Origin: Cycas panzhihuaensis
Lineage: Eukaryota; Cycadophyta
Direction of reading: 5' to 3'
Assembly: GCA_023213395.1 (NCBI GenBank)
Contig: CM041465.1
Span: forward strand, 59,713,741 to 59,777,740
DNA: 64,000 nt
Position numbers and translations under genes: made by a program. The notes below the pieces were generated by a model. The model searched no databases. It was not told where the DNA came from and worked only from the letters and a program-made list of their open reading frames with translations. The first letter of the stretch is position 1, and each line of letters opens with the position of its first letter. Shown piece after piece: positions 1 through 11,985 of the stretch.

Positions 1-2000
1 TTTGAGAGTTTTTGGTTGTGATGCTTATGCCTGGACTGATAAAAGTAAACGTTCAAAGTTAAACCTAAAATCCAAGAAATATATCTTTGTTGGCTATGGT
101 GATAAAGATGGTGTGAAGGGATATAGGTTGTGGGATCCTACTACCCAGAAAATCACCATTAATAGAGATGTTGTATTTGATGAATCTCCCCTTCTAAAAT
201 CAGACAGTGTATAAGTTAAAGTGGAACAGGAGCAGAAAGATGAACATCAACAGGTCAAGTTTGAAACCCATCCATCTTTGGAATCAAAAGAGCAGGAAGA
301 TCTTTCTGAAGATGAATCTACAAAAGATTTACAGGAGTATGTGGACACTCCTCTACCAACAGTTAGAAGATCTACACGAGTTAGTCATCCACCTAACAAG
401 TACAGCTTGTCTACTTCTATTGCTTTGGTTTCTAATGATGGTAAGCCTACATGTTATCGAGAAGCAGTAGATGATATCCATAGTGAGAAGAAGAAGAGGG
501 CTATGCAGGAAGAGATAGATGTATTGAAGAAAAATAATTCATGGGACTTGGTAGAACTTCCACATGGCAGGAAGATTGTTGGTTGCAGGTGGGGTTTTAA
601 GATGAAAATATATGTTGATGGAAAGGTTGACAAATATAGGGTAACATTAGTGGCTAAAAGCTTTGAACAGAAAGAAGGTATTAACTTTCATGAGATCTTT
701 TCACCAGTTATCAAACTTGTTTCAATTCGAGTGTTGTTAGCATTGGTAGCTTCTCTTAATTTAGAGTTGCGACAGTTAGATGTAAAAATAGCTTTTCTAC
801 ATGGAGATTTAGATGAGGAGATATATATAGATCAACCAGAAGGGTTTGTATAGGATGGCAGAAAAAGACTTATTTACAGGCTCAAGAAATCATTGTATGG
901 ACTGAAGTAATCTCCCAGGCAATGGTACAAGAAGTTTGATACCTTCATGGAGAGCCAATTTTTCAAAAGAAGTGAGTATGATCATTGTGTTTACTTTAAA
1001 TTTATAGACAATGGCTTATTCATTATTTTGGTATTATATGTTGATGACATGTTGGTTGCAAGCAAGAGCATGGAAGAAATCAATAAGTTAAAGGCTCAAT
1101 TGACTAGGACTTTTCATATGAAGGATCTAGGAGATGCAAAATAAATCTTAGGTATGGAGATACATAGAGATAGGAAATGGTAAGCTATGGTTATCATAGT
1201 ATAAATATGTGGAGAAGGTGCTAACCAGGATTGGTATGGCAAATGTGAAACCAGTAAGTATCCCATTGGCTTCCCATTTCAAGCTTTCTTCGAGTATGAA
1301 TCCTAGTAATGAAGAAGAAAAGGATTATATATCTTATGTGACTTATGCCAGTGCAATAGGAAGTTTGATGTATGCCATGGTATGTACGAGACCTGACATT
1401 TCACATGTAGTCGGTATAGTTAGCAGGTTTATGGCAAATCCAGAAAAGGAATATTAGGCAGCAGTGAAATGGGTGCTTCAGTATTTGAGAGGCACAAGTG
1501 ACTATTACATCACCTTTGGAGGTACAGATAATCAGGTTTGTGGATATATTGATTCAGACTTTGCAGGAGATTTAAATAAGAGAAGGTCTACTTTAGGTTA
1601 TGTATTCACTCTTGTAAATGGTCTAGTTAGTTGGATGTCAAAATTGTAAAGCACAATTACATTATCAACTACAGAAGCTGAATATGTTGTTGCAACACAT
1701 GCTTGTAAAGAAGCAATCTGGTTATAAGGTCTATTGGTTGAGATTTGAAGGAAACAGAAAAAGGTAAAATTATTTTATGACAATCAAAGTGCCATTTACT
1801 TAGCCAAGATTCCAGCTTATCATAGCAGAATAAAGCATATTGCTCTTAAATACTAATTTTTTAGACAGGTTGTGGAAGCAGGTCGAGTGGCACTTGAGAA
1901 GGTTGATACAAAACAAAATTATGCCGATATGTTCATGAAACTAGTACCATTAGAGAAGTTCAAATGGTGTTTGACTTCTCTTGGCTTGCAGAAAAGATGA
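1..2000 (+). pseudogene. Ty1/copia pol remnant (integrase C-terminus, RT, RNase H), Tnt1/Tork-like
   Basis: This is the 3' part of a copia polyprotein that enters from the left edge of the window. The integrase C-terminal region comes first (LRVFGCDAYAW, then VGYGDKDGVKGYRLWDP at about 1-210). The RVT_2 reverse transcriptase follows at about 480-1,140 (NNSWDLVELP, then QLDVKIAFLHGDLDEEIY). The catalytic motif LYVDDM is intact near 1,035-1,055. The RNase H domain ends at 1,998-2,000 (LSTTEAEY, then KHIALKY). The wording is closest to the Tnt1/Tork group. The frame is cut by stops at family-conserved glutamines, for example LK*SPRQW near 907 and SKL*STITLSTTEAE near 1,647, so it cannot make an enzyme. 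Reading stays mostly in two frames. The 5' half (gag, protease, integrase core) lies outside the window. Confidence 0.93.
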
Positions 2001-2036
2001 TGAAAGGTCTAGGAAAGGTACTAGGTAATTTGTTGT

Positions 2037-2048
2037 CAAGGTGGAGAT
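2037..2048 (+). other. Polypurine tract of the first copia element
   Basis: The purine-rich CAAGGTGGAGAT lies directly before the TGTTAG that opens the LTR. This is the usual plus-strand priming site of copia elements, which often reads AAGGTGGAGATTGTTA. Confidence 0.7.
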
Positions 2049-2531
2049 TGTTAGAATGTGACAACAAATGGTTGGGAGGCTAAAATTTTGACATGTTGGC
2101 AGCATGGGTTCCCCCCTAAATCTTCCTCGGGGGATTCCAAGGGGGGTGGGAGCCCCCCTTGGCCCAAAAAATTAGCACTGGAAACTATATTAAATTATAA
2201 AGAGAATTAGGGTCGTTCGATAAAAATACCCTAGATTCTACAGTCAAGATTTATGCTATGTATGACCCACTCATGTAGCCCAATTTAGGGTATATTTCTT
2301 TATGTTGAGGTTGTTCAATGTATTATGAGTAGGGCGGCGGCTAGTTGTTGTTGCTGAGAGCACTCTACTACTGGTTATGTACATTATCTCCATTCATGAC
2401 AATAAATATCGATACCTTTCCTGTGTGGATGTTTCCCTAGCACACTGCTGGGTTTTTACCACGTTATATCGGGTGTACATTTTATGCTTAGCTTTCTTGT
2501 TCATTTTATTATTTTATCTCTAGTTTAAGAA
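2049..2531 (+). repeat. 3' LTR of the first copia element
   Basis: The LTR starts TGTTAGAATGTGAC straight after the polypurine tract. It contains the common copia R/U5-like wording CTGGGTTTTTACCACG near 2,448. The right end is estimated: TCTAGTTTAAGA near 2,520-2,531 looks like a decayed inverted match to the TGTTAGA start. Neighbouring sequence from about 2,540 reads as a different, minus-strand copia. The partner LTR is off the window, so the boundary and target duplication cannot be checked. Confidence 0.65.
2137..2162. repeat. GC-rich perfect hairpin inside the LTR
   Basis: A 10-bp perfect stem (CCAAGGGGGG / CCCCCCTTGG) surrounds a 6-nt TGGGAG loop in an AT-rich setting. It sits about 90 bp into the LTR, in the U3 region, so it could be a regulatory or RNA structure of the element. 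That role is inferred. Confidence 0.75.
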
Positions 2532-2539
2532 CTTGCATG

Positions 2540-4140
2540 TAATTTTAGTTTCGATTCCTGTAACTAGTTGCAAGAATAGTTTAGATCTTGGTGGCAGTTT
2601 CAGGGTATTGGGACCTTGTCGTCTCAATAGTTTTGAGGTTTACCATAGCTTGTATGACCAAACCAAGCATGCCATAGCTTACAACAGATCCAGATTTTAC
2701 TATAAATACACTGAAGGTTCTGATTTTAGAATGTTGAAGGTTTATTAAGTTAATAAGACCTATTTTATGATTAATAGGTCCTAAAGCAATTAGTTTGAAT
2801 TTATTTAAGGGTTGTTTGATAATAAACTTATCTTTCTAAAATTTGATAATGAGGTCTTTCTAATAGATTTGACAGACTGAAAGGAGATTTGGTAACAAAT
2901 TAGGAATGTAAAATACATCCTTAATTGAACTGTATTTTCAAAGAAACATCACATATTCCTTTGACTTTTAGTTGAGATCCCCCCTGAAAGAGATTTCCTC
3001 TTCAAAGTTAAGATTAGACTGGTAAGTGGTTAGGTATTCTTCATGTCCCATCATATGATGGGATGTATTAGAATCAAGAATCAAAAAAGGTGGCTAAGTG
3101 GACAGAGCTAAAAAAGCTAAAATAGTTGTGGTTAAAGAGTGATTAAGTTTATGGGATCAAGACTAGATTCCTTTAGAAACTTTCCAAGCTTCGAAAGTAA
3201 TTCTACTCCTATAGACATTGATAGTATGCCCCTTTTTATGGCAGCAGGCACAATTGACAATTTGATTAGGATTAGAATTAATAGTATTCTATTTTTAGAA
3301 TGATTGTTTAGTCGTATTCTAGTTTTTTAGTGATAAAAAGTACTTGGTATTTTGACTATAATTATTTATAAAAGAAGAAGAAGAACCTTTATGAGGTTTC
3401 TAAAATTTAGGGTTATTATTGTGATTACTCTAAAAGTTATTTTATTTAGAGTTGTTTACAGGTTTTATTTTGGAAAATAGAGCCTATAAAGGATCTTGTA
3501 GTTTTTAGTTTGAATTAACATAGTTTGGTAATCAATCAATTGATTTGTTAGATAATTTAATATGATTTTTAGAAAATTAGCTTAATGTCTAGTAGCTTTC
3601 AAAAGGTTGAAGTGTTTAGGTAACTTATTAATAGATAGACAGACAAGTGTTTCATCATCTTTCGTATAGTGGTAATTTTAATTTTATTACATACTTTAGT
3701 TGAAAACTTTATGAAGTTACCTATATCCTTATTGATAAGCTAGATTTTTGCCAAGAAATCCTCAACTTTAGAAAAAATATCAAAGTTTAGGTCATATATC
3801 TATTATTCTAAGAGGGCTAATTGAAGTTTGTCAACCTTATTATATTTTTTCTGAAGGGTTTTCCAAACATAAGCAAGATCATCTATTTCAAAGAATTGCC
3901 TATTGATGTCTGGTGAGAGGGAGTTTAAGATGGTGTGCAAGGCTCTATCATAGTTCATCAGATAGACCATATATATTTCTGATTTTGTATCATCAAGTTT
4001 TGTGAACTCTCCTATTACATATCACCAGATCTATTATTGTTTAAGAACTTGGGATATTTTAAGTTTCTAATTAGCATAATTTGAGCCAATTAGAATAGGA
4101 ATTGAATGACAAGAGGTTGTCCCTAGCATGAGTACCATTA
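2540..4140 (-). pseudogene. Ty1/copia gag-protease-GAG_pre remnant
   Basis: Read on the minus strand from about 4,140, the translation gives a UBN2-type copia gag (SIPILIGSNYAN, then SEIYMVYLMNYDRALHTI and KTLQKKYNKVDKLQ). A zinc-knuckle trace CCHKKGHTI follows near 3,230. The aspartic protease region reads LILDSNTSHHM near 3,080, where the family has ILDSGASHHM. Next come VFYIPNLLPNLLSV and a GAG_pre trace LWHAWFGHTSYGKPQN near 2,690-2,640. Several frameshifts and stops break it. The trace stops where the plus-strand LTR at 2,049-2,531 begins, so the first copia element probably inserted here. No LTR or PBS of this element was recognised to the right. Confidence 0.75.
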
Positions 4141-7100
4141 TGGATAGGAAACCTACAACTTGAGATCCTCTTGATGGATAAAAAGAAGGAAACAATAAGA
4201 AAATAATAAGATTAAGTATTAAAAAAAGTAATCATAATCTTGATAATTCAATTAAATGATTATTTGCATGCATGAAAGTAAGTGTATTATCTAAATTTTG
4301 TAAGTAGTACATGAAGAAAAACCTCTAACATTTGAATATTGATTGCCATTGATTAGTAAATATGAATTTTAATCAAACATTATAGAAATTAAATCAAACA
4401 TTTAAGTAATTGCGTGTTTATATCATGATTTATATTAAATAGTTGATCAAATAATGGTTTTAATTGAGTATTAATAAACTGCATGAAATAATTAAAATTT
4501 ATATAAAAGATAATGTAGTTACATAATATATTTGATAAATAATTTAATATTTATTAAATTAAAGCAATAAATTTAAAAAATTATAAAGAAAATTTGTAAA
4601 TAAAATTATGTACATTAACTTACCTAGTTGTGATGGAAAGCTTGACTTCGAATGAGATTTGGCAGGTTGAAATGGCATCCAATTGGCTCGAGTGGCTAGT
4701 CAAAGCAGTCGTGTCTAAATCAGGAATTTGGCGCTTCTTCTTGAATTGAATTTGGACTCTATATGGTAAAGTTATTGACAAAAAAGGCACATGTACCCTT
4801 TCTTATATAAAATAAAATAATAATAAAAAGTTAAAATAGGGGTTAAGCCTCTTTTAGGTTTGGATTGAGGTCATATGAGAGGCTGATGTGACTAGGCGAT
4901 TGGTAGGTAGGAGGATAGCATACACGAATGAAGATTATAATTTGATTTAATATATTTAAAACTTTAAAAAAATAAAGAATTAATAATAGGGTATATCCAA
5001 AAAGAAAATTAATCAAAGTTAATTATTTTTGCATTTACAAAAAGAATACACAAGATTTGATAAAATCTTGCATCCACACATTTATAAATCCTAAAAGTTA
5101 GGGTCTCAGCTCATTTTTATAGGTCTTCAATGGTCGAACATTTTATCTTCATCTTAATCTAATGGCATCTCCATCTTAGTATGTTATCTTTGATTGCATC
5201 TCCATTTGTCTGAAGATCTTCAAGTTTTTCAAATCTATCTCACTCTATAACTTGGCCTCTCTCTGATAATTCAGATTATTGAGTATGAAAATCACGATCC
5301 TTATTCCATCCTACACTTTGTTTCATTTATGTCTACATTAACAGGTTGATAGACAGTGTGATGTGGGACTCCATTCTCTTATTGATAAAATAAAGGAATG
5401 TGTTGTGGACTTTGCCCTTGGAGCAATACTAGATCCTCAAGTTTGGGCCTCTAGATTTTTCTAATATTATTAGCAAAAGTAGTAAAGAAGGCCTACCATT
5501 TCTAGGGCATGCCTCACACTAATATTCTCATCCCTACTACTGAAGCTATTGCCACTCACTTAGGAGTCATACCATGGGCCAAAAAGCTTCCCTGTCAAAG
5601 AATTATTTCAAAAGGATCAAAGTAATGGAATTTATAATAAAAAAGGATGATGGAGCCCTACATATGACTTGTACTCAACTTTTCTACTTTTATTTTTATT
5701 TTTTTTATTCCATTTTCTTTTCCACAGAGTTTGCATGTAATTCCATACTTTTTATTTTGTTTTTCAAGTATGCCTTCATGATAAAATCTTTAATGGAGCA
5801 GGGTTTTGTATGTAGAATAAAGTCCCCCTGGTGCTCTGTTAAATATCCTGTATAGACAAAGGATTTTTTGTTATAATATATTAAAGTCACTTAGGGTTTT
5901 AATTCATACCTTGGGTACAATTATAATTTTTATTTTCTTCTTTTATTAGTATTCTAGCCTCAATTGATAGGACATTCTTTACTTTTGTCTCATGTTCTAA
6001 TGTCAACAGATCTTGAAAATTGTATGTTTTTCATATGTTGGTCTTTTATAGACCTTAAAAATTATACTTATTGTTTACATATTAATAAAAAATTTTGAGT
6101 ACTTTTAGTAAAATATTTATTCTTGTTCTATTTATTTTAGAAAATTTTTATTATAAAAAAACAAAACATGAGAAGGTTTGATAGTAAAATCTATTATGTA
6201 AGTTCTTTTTTAATGGTAAACCTGTCATACCCTACCTATAATACCCTACGCTGATACATTTTTAAAGAGAGGGTTAAATTATACATTCACATGTATCAAA
6301 ATTAAATTAAGGAAATGTAAATTCAATCAAATGATGTACCAATTTGACATGTGAAAAAACCCCTAGTGGGGATTAAAAAAACACCTCCTATTTTATATAA
6401 ATATTATTATAATAAAAGAATAATATAGTGATTTTATATGAGGATCTCATCCTCCCTCTTTATTGATGCTATCCTATCCTACATATAGCCTCTACCTCAT
6501 TAATTAATCTTTGACCAACCTCCTAAAATCTAGGAGGAGATACTATAAAGAAGATGGAGGTTGGTTCATTGAAATGGGCAATTGCCCATTTTAATGTACT
6601 ATACAATTAATTAATATATAAAGTAACTTTATAAAAGGAACCTTATTAAAAGATAACATTAATACATGAAAAAATAATATTATTCTAACAGAATATATAA
6701 GTGATATATTTATGATGTGATTATATTCTGTGATATTCAAGTATCCTATGGTGTCTAAAATACTCCATTTGTGATAAAATCTCTCTATTTTCCTAGTTTA
6801 TTATTTGCTTATCAATGGTTATTTGATTATAGTTGATTGCATATAATATTTATAGTTTGAATATCATTCATAATAATAGAAATATTTCTTTAAGATCTCC
6901 CACTTTCTTTTAAATGCATTCTCTAAAGAAGAAAATAACATGTGATTAAGATAAAAAGCCTTATAGAACCATCACATGTTATTTGATATTTTATTAAATT
7001 ACATATATAGTTGCACGTTATGCTAGTTGCATTTCACATTAGATATTCTCATTAAAAAAGTGTATTTTACATTTAGCGAAACTAGTTTCCCTTTACTTTT

Positions 7101-8088
7101 TAGTGTGCTTTTTTGTTTTCATAAAAAGAAAAGAAAAAGTAATTATATATATAGTTAATTCTCTTGCTTGTTTGTTGAAAAGAAGGTAGTTAGATCTTGT
7201 TCTTTATTGTATTTCATTAAAAAATATAAAAAGAACCAAAAAAAAGAGAGATAACCTTTCCATCATTTAACCCTTATTCCTTTATTTTAGTGAAACTTAA
7301 AAGGTTAAAAGAAAAGGAGGAAAGGAGTCTTTAGCGAGAACATAAGGTATATTATTAGAATAATTCTAAACTTAGAACTCCTCTATCTGATTGTGTAGGC
7401 TAGTGGATTCAACCACCTCCTTAAATGACATAAATAGGTGGAGACTCCTTCTTAGGAGTTGGCAAAAGTGGTCCCTTAGGTTCCCTTAGGTTTCTTATCT
7501 CTTGACAAGGTGAAAATGCTAAATACAACCCTAAAAATGATAAAAAACAACAATAAAGTTGGGTGAAATCAAAGATAAGAAGCAAGAATAACAAGTTTTA
7601 AAGCAGGCATGAGGTTAAATTGATCATGAAGAAAAATTTTTGGTGTCATAGTCTCAATCATCAACGAGTGATGGTAAAAATACAAGTCACATCATCATTC
7701 ATCATAAATTATCAAACCAAATTCATATATTCTTTCATCAAAACATGTCCTAATTTATGATCAAATAAATCCATCATTCATTTTTTATGAAATCATATAA
7801 TAAACATGTCAAAACTTATAAATACAAACTAAATACCAATTAAAGTCCAAGTTTGGTGAAATAATTTACTTCCCGCATTTAACTTTTAACATTTACTTAT
7901 TGTCATTATTTTATTTATATATGTGTCTCTTAGCATATATGTTTATTTTCTTATTTTCTTATACCAATTAATAGTAGAGAATTTTACTTTCATTCACTAC
8001 TTAAAGTCCAAGCCTTATGTAAGTAATTTATGGCAATAGAGCTTTAAACTCATCAATAAGTCTTATTCATCATTTCCATTATAAGATT

Positions 8089-8096
<8 letters not shown>
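4141..8096. other. AT-rich stretch without recognisable genes
   Basis: About 4 kb of AT-rich sequence with many stops in all frames. The few short open frames (for example 5,574-5,855) have low-complexity Phe/Tyr-rich products and no family resemblance. It may include the 5' non-coding part and LTR of the minus-strand copia at 2,540-4,140, but I could not find a PBS or an LTR pair. Confidence 0.6.

Positions 8097-8148
<52 letters not shown>
8097..8148. repeat. (AC)18(AT)8 compound microsatellite
   Basis: An uninterrupted AC run (8,097-8,132) passes directly into an AT run (8,133-8,148). It sits at the outer edge of the 3' LTR of the minus-strand copia and has replaced or expanded the LTR terminus: the partner LTR has TGTTGAAATCTTGCATCC there instead. 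Confidence 0.97.
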
Positions 8149-8441
8149 CACATCATAGAAAGAACATAACACAATAATAATAAAAGAACATAACACAAAC
8201 ATCATAGAAAAGACCTAGATCAAATGATACCTTCATTATATTAATAGAATAAGATAATAATACAAAATGATCTCACATGATATATGTTATGTACAAACGA
8301 TGTCTTTATATAGTAAAAACTTGAATTTATAAGGGATCCACCATTTGTGGTTTACTTGGTCAAATACTTTGCCTAATCAATAGTCAAATACACTACTAGG
8401 CCAAACATATATTACCTAGTTGAATGTGCATTATTCAAACA
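8149..8441 (-). repeat. 3' LTR of minus-strand copia (8.1-12.0 kb)
   Basis: This segment matches 11,747-11,985 closely. Shared tracts include ATCAAATGATACCTTC, AAAATGATCTCACATGATAT and TTACCTAGTTGAATG. On the minus strand it starts TGTTTGAATAATGCACATTC at 8,441, right after a short purine tract ATAAGAGGG. It carries about 77 bp (around 8,308-8,385) that are missing from the partner. The outer end runs into the microsatellite, so the exact terminus is lost. Confidence 0.85.
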
Positions 8442-8594
8442 CCCTCTTATAATATACATTTCTAGTACCTTAATATTTCAATATTCTTAATCCAAACTCT
8501 CCCTTGCTTTGAATTTATAGTAATGATATATGAGACTTGGAACAAAGGAAATAAAGGGAAACTTGTAACAAACATCTCTCCTTTAATGTTTTAT

Positions 8595-10606
8595 CCTTTG
8601 TTTTGGACTCTTAGCAAACTTTGAAGATACTGAAACTTATCTTTTAGTAATGGCTTGGTGAAGATATCTACCTACTGAAATTCATTGTTACAATATTCAA
8701 GGTCAATTTCTTTAGTTTGAACCTTCTTCTAGATGAAATGATGATGAACTTTGATGTTTTTTATTCTTACATAAAAGATATGATTTTTTGTCAATTTAAT
8801 AACATGATGGCTGTTACAAAATATTATAGTTGATTTAGAACTTCTTTATCTTAAATCCTTAAGTAGCTTCTTTAACCATATTGTTTTATAAGTAGAACTT
8901 ACTGCTACTTTGTATTATGTTTCTGTTGATGATAGGACAATTGTTGGTTATTTTTTACTACTCCAGGATATTATTGTTAATCCCAAGGTGAAGTAATATC
9001 TAAATATAGACTTTCTTTCTTATCAATCTCTAGCCCAATCTGAGTCACTATATCCTTTAAATCTAAAATTAGTAGCTTTGGTATAATTTAATCCTAGATC
9101 TAAAGTACCTTTGTTGTATCTTAAAATTCTTTTAGCTATATTCCAATGGATAACCTTTGGAGTATGCATGTATCTGAAAACTATTCCAATAGAATATGAT
9201 ATATCTAGTTTGGTTGTTTTTAGATAGATAAGACTTCTAACAAGTTACTTGTATAGAGTTTCATTCATCTTTTGACTATTTTCTTCCACTGTTAGAATAC
9301 ATCCCACTTCCATTAGTATGATAGAAGTATTATAATCTTCTATATTGAACCTTTTTAGTAGATTCTTGGCATATTTTAATTAAGATATAAAAATAGAATT
9401 ATTTTTCTAATACACCTCAATACTAAGATAATAATATAAGAGACCTATATCTATTATTTCAAACTTACTTTTTATTTTAGTTTTTACCTAATCAATTAAT
9501 TCTTGAACACCACCTATAACAATCATATTATCTATATGTAAAATAACTATAGTGATTAAACTATTTTCTAGAATTTTTGTATACAAGCTTAGATTTGACT
9601 CATACCTATTAAAACCATTCTATTTGAGGTGATGATCTAATTTTGTATACCATGCTCAAAGTGCTTACTTTAGTCTGTATAATACCTTTTTTAATTTACA
9701 TACTAGATATTCTTCACCTTTATTTATATACCTAGGAGGTTATTCCATATATACTTCTTCATCTAAGTCTCCATTTAAGAAGGCCCTTTTCATGTCTAGC
9801 TAAATGATCTTCTATCCAAAATGTGTTATAATTATAATAATAGTTTTGGTTGTTACTAATTTTTCCATTAGAGAGAGTGTTTCCTCATAATCAATTCCTG
9901 TAGTCTAAGTATAGCCTTTGTCTACTAACCTTGCCTTAAATTTTTTAACACTTCTATTGAACTTTTTCTTGACTTTATAAACCCATGTATAGCCTATAAT
10001 TAGTTTATCCGTTGGTGGAGGAATAAGTTTCCATATATTATTTTTATCTATTGCCTTCATTTATGTATCCATTACTTTTCTCCATTTAGGATTGTTAAAA
10101 GCTTCATCAGAATTTTATAGTTCTATAATGTAGATCATGGATTGATGCCTTTGAGATCTTATTTTTTGTTAAAAAATATCTCCTTTTGATTCTTCTATGG
10201 TCTTCAAGTACCACTTTGGAGCTTCTTCAGAGGTAGATTCTATTAAAGTGTTATCTTCTCTTAGAGTGTCTTCTTCTTGATTCCTATTTTCTTAATCACT
10301 TTTATTAGATATATCTTCTTCTTGGAGTATAGATTCTTTTATGAGTTCCTTAAAAATAAATAGACTTTGAAAGATATGTGACTAATCATTTTTTATTGAT
10401 ATTTCTTCAAACATAATATCTCTACAAACATAGACCTTATTATTTTTTGAATCTATACACATGTAGGCCTTAGATTTTTTACTATACCCCATTAAAATAT
10501 ATCTAATAATTTTGTTATCTAGCTTGGATCTCTTTTGAGTAAGAATATAAATATAGGAGACCAAATTTAGGCATGTAACACTTGGAGACTTTAACGGTAA
10601 TTCCAA
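8595..10606 (-). pseudogene. Ty1/copia pol remnant (integrase C-terminus, RT, RNase H)
   Basis: On the minus strand the integrase tail reads KRSKLDNKIIRYILMGYS (near 10,540-10,480), followed by VYVCRDIMFEE. The RT begins PKWRKVMDT, NNIWKLIPPP and YKARLV-like text near 10,060-9,940, then DMKRAFLNGDLDEEVYME near 9,790-9,740. The catalytic YVDD position reads HIDN (ILHIDNMIVIGG, near 9,530), so activity would be lost even without the stops. RNase H is visible as GYSDSDWARD near 9,030 and VDIFTKPLLKDKFQYLQSLL near 8,630. Stops again lie at expected Gln/Arg/Trp codons. Gag, protease and the integrase core are absent: only about 1.1 kb of non-coding sequence separates the integrase tail from the PBS, so the element is internally deleted. 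Confidence 0.9.
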
Positions 10607-11734
10607 TCTAATTTAATTTTTAAAATAATTAGAAAGAAAGAAATAATAATAATAAATATTGAACTCCTCTATGCACAAAATTTTTGGTGGCCCCTAGCAT
10701 CGATCAAAATGAGTCAATTAAATTAACTCAATCTGTAACATGAAAGTATCACTTGACACTTTTTTAATCTAGTTACAAAGAATAGGAGCTTCATAGCAAA
10801 TGGTCAAGGTATGCTCCATACCCAATATATAGACAGATTATATAGCTTTCAATACTTCTTCAGTTTATTACTTCTTCAATTCTCTCCATAAATGACAAGC
10901 TTGGGATCATCACACATACAAAAATTTCTCTCTAGATCTTGAGAAAAATCTTCAAATAGTAAATTAACCACTCGATGGTAGGGATTCTACTTTTTTTGCT
11001 TCAATTTAGAGCTTCACTTCAACCCTATGAAGGCCTCTATATGTTATTTAATATGGTAATCTTCTAATTACAATGTAGTATGTCTCTATAATAGTAAATA
11101 GAGCGATTCATACAATAGTTCAAGATCTTCATGATGGGGGTTATACACCTCTAGTCTCAAGAGTTCATAGCTTAAAGTTTCTTCATTCAAATAAGGCTAC
11201 CCTCATTGTAGAGAACATACGAAGGTTTGTTTCAAAGCTCTACGATTTCTTCAATGTATCTTTATATATTGGTGTAAGATACGCTTCATAATAGGCATAA
11301 GTAGCTTAAATTTGTAGGTACAACTCCTCATCATTCACTCTATGACTCATCATTTACAGATAATTTAGAATTACGAAGGTGCAACTAATCATTCTTCGAA
11401 GGGCACAGATGCAGATAGAATTATGTCTTCACATTTCACATACAAAGTAGAGTTTCCTCATATGAACAAAGTGTAACATCAATCCAATATGTAATATGAT
11501 TGATTTCCTTCTAGGATTGATAGTATCTATGACTCATGTCTTTTGCACCTTATAGTTTGGTTTTATATAGTCATAGCTAGCACACATGGGCATACCAACT
11601 TCACATGTCCTTTCTTTAATGATAAACTAATCTTTATTACAATATTGGTGGATAAGACTATAACTGACTCTACAGACCCACCTCCATAACAAATATAATT
11701 GGCATTTTTATTAGCTTTGTTTAAGATCCACATT
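10607..11734. other. Internal non-coding part of the deleted copia
   Basis: This sequence lies between the PBS and the integrase tail of the minus-strand copia. No gag or protease wording is visible in either strand. It is either a long leader plus a deletion scar or a small unrelated insert. Confidence 0.45.
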
Positions 11735-11746
11735 GCTCTAATACCA
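11735..11746 (-). other. Primer binding site of the minus-strand copia
   Basis: The minus strand reads TGGTATTAGAGC, one transition from the standard initiator-tRNA-Met site TGGTATCAGAGC. It directly abuts the LTR end at 11,747. Confidence 0.85.
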
Positions 11747-11985
11747 TGTTGAAATCTTGCATCCTAATATAATATTAAATAGAATAATAAAAGAGCATAG
11801 TGTAAACATCATAGAAAATCTTTAGATCAAATGATACCTTCGATGTATTAATAGAACAAGACAATAATACAAAATGATCTCACATGATATATACGATGTA
11901 CGAATGATGTCTTTGCCTAGTCAATAGTCAAATGCACTATTAAGTCAAATGTATATTACCTAGTTGAATGTACATTATTCTAACA
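11747..11985 (-). repeat. 5' LTR of minus-strand copia
   Basis: It runs from TGTTAGAATAATGTACATTC (minus strand, at 11,985) to an end that reads TGTTGAAATCTTGC on the plus strand at 11,747, next to the PBS. Both termini are short inverted TGTT/AACA ends. It lacks about 77 bp present in the 3' LTR; CTTT at both edges of that segment suggests a short-homology deletion. Confidence 0.88.

Noticed and set aside
5574-5890. Overlapping open frames on both strands
   Set aside because: Low-complexity Phe/Tyr-rich translation in AT-rich DNA, with no family pattern.
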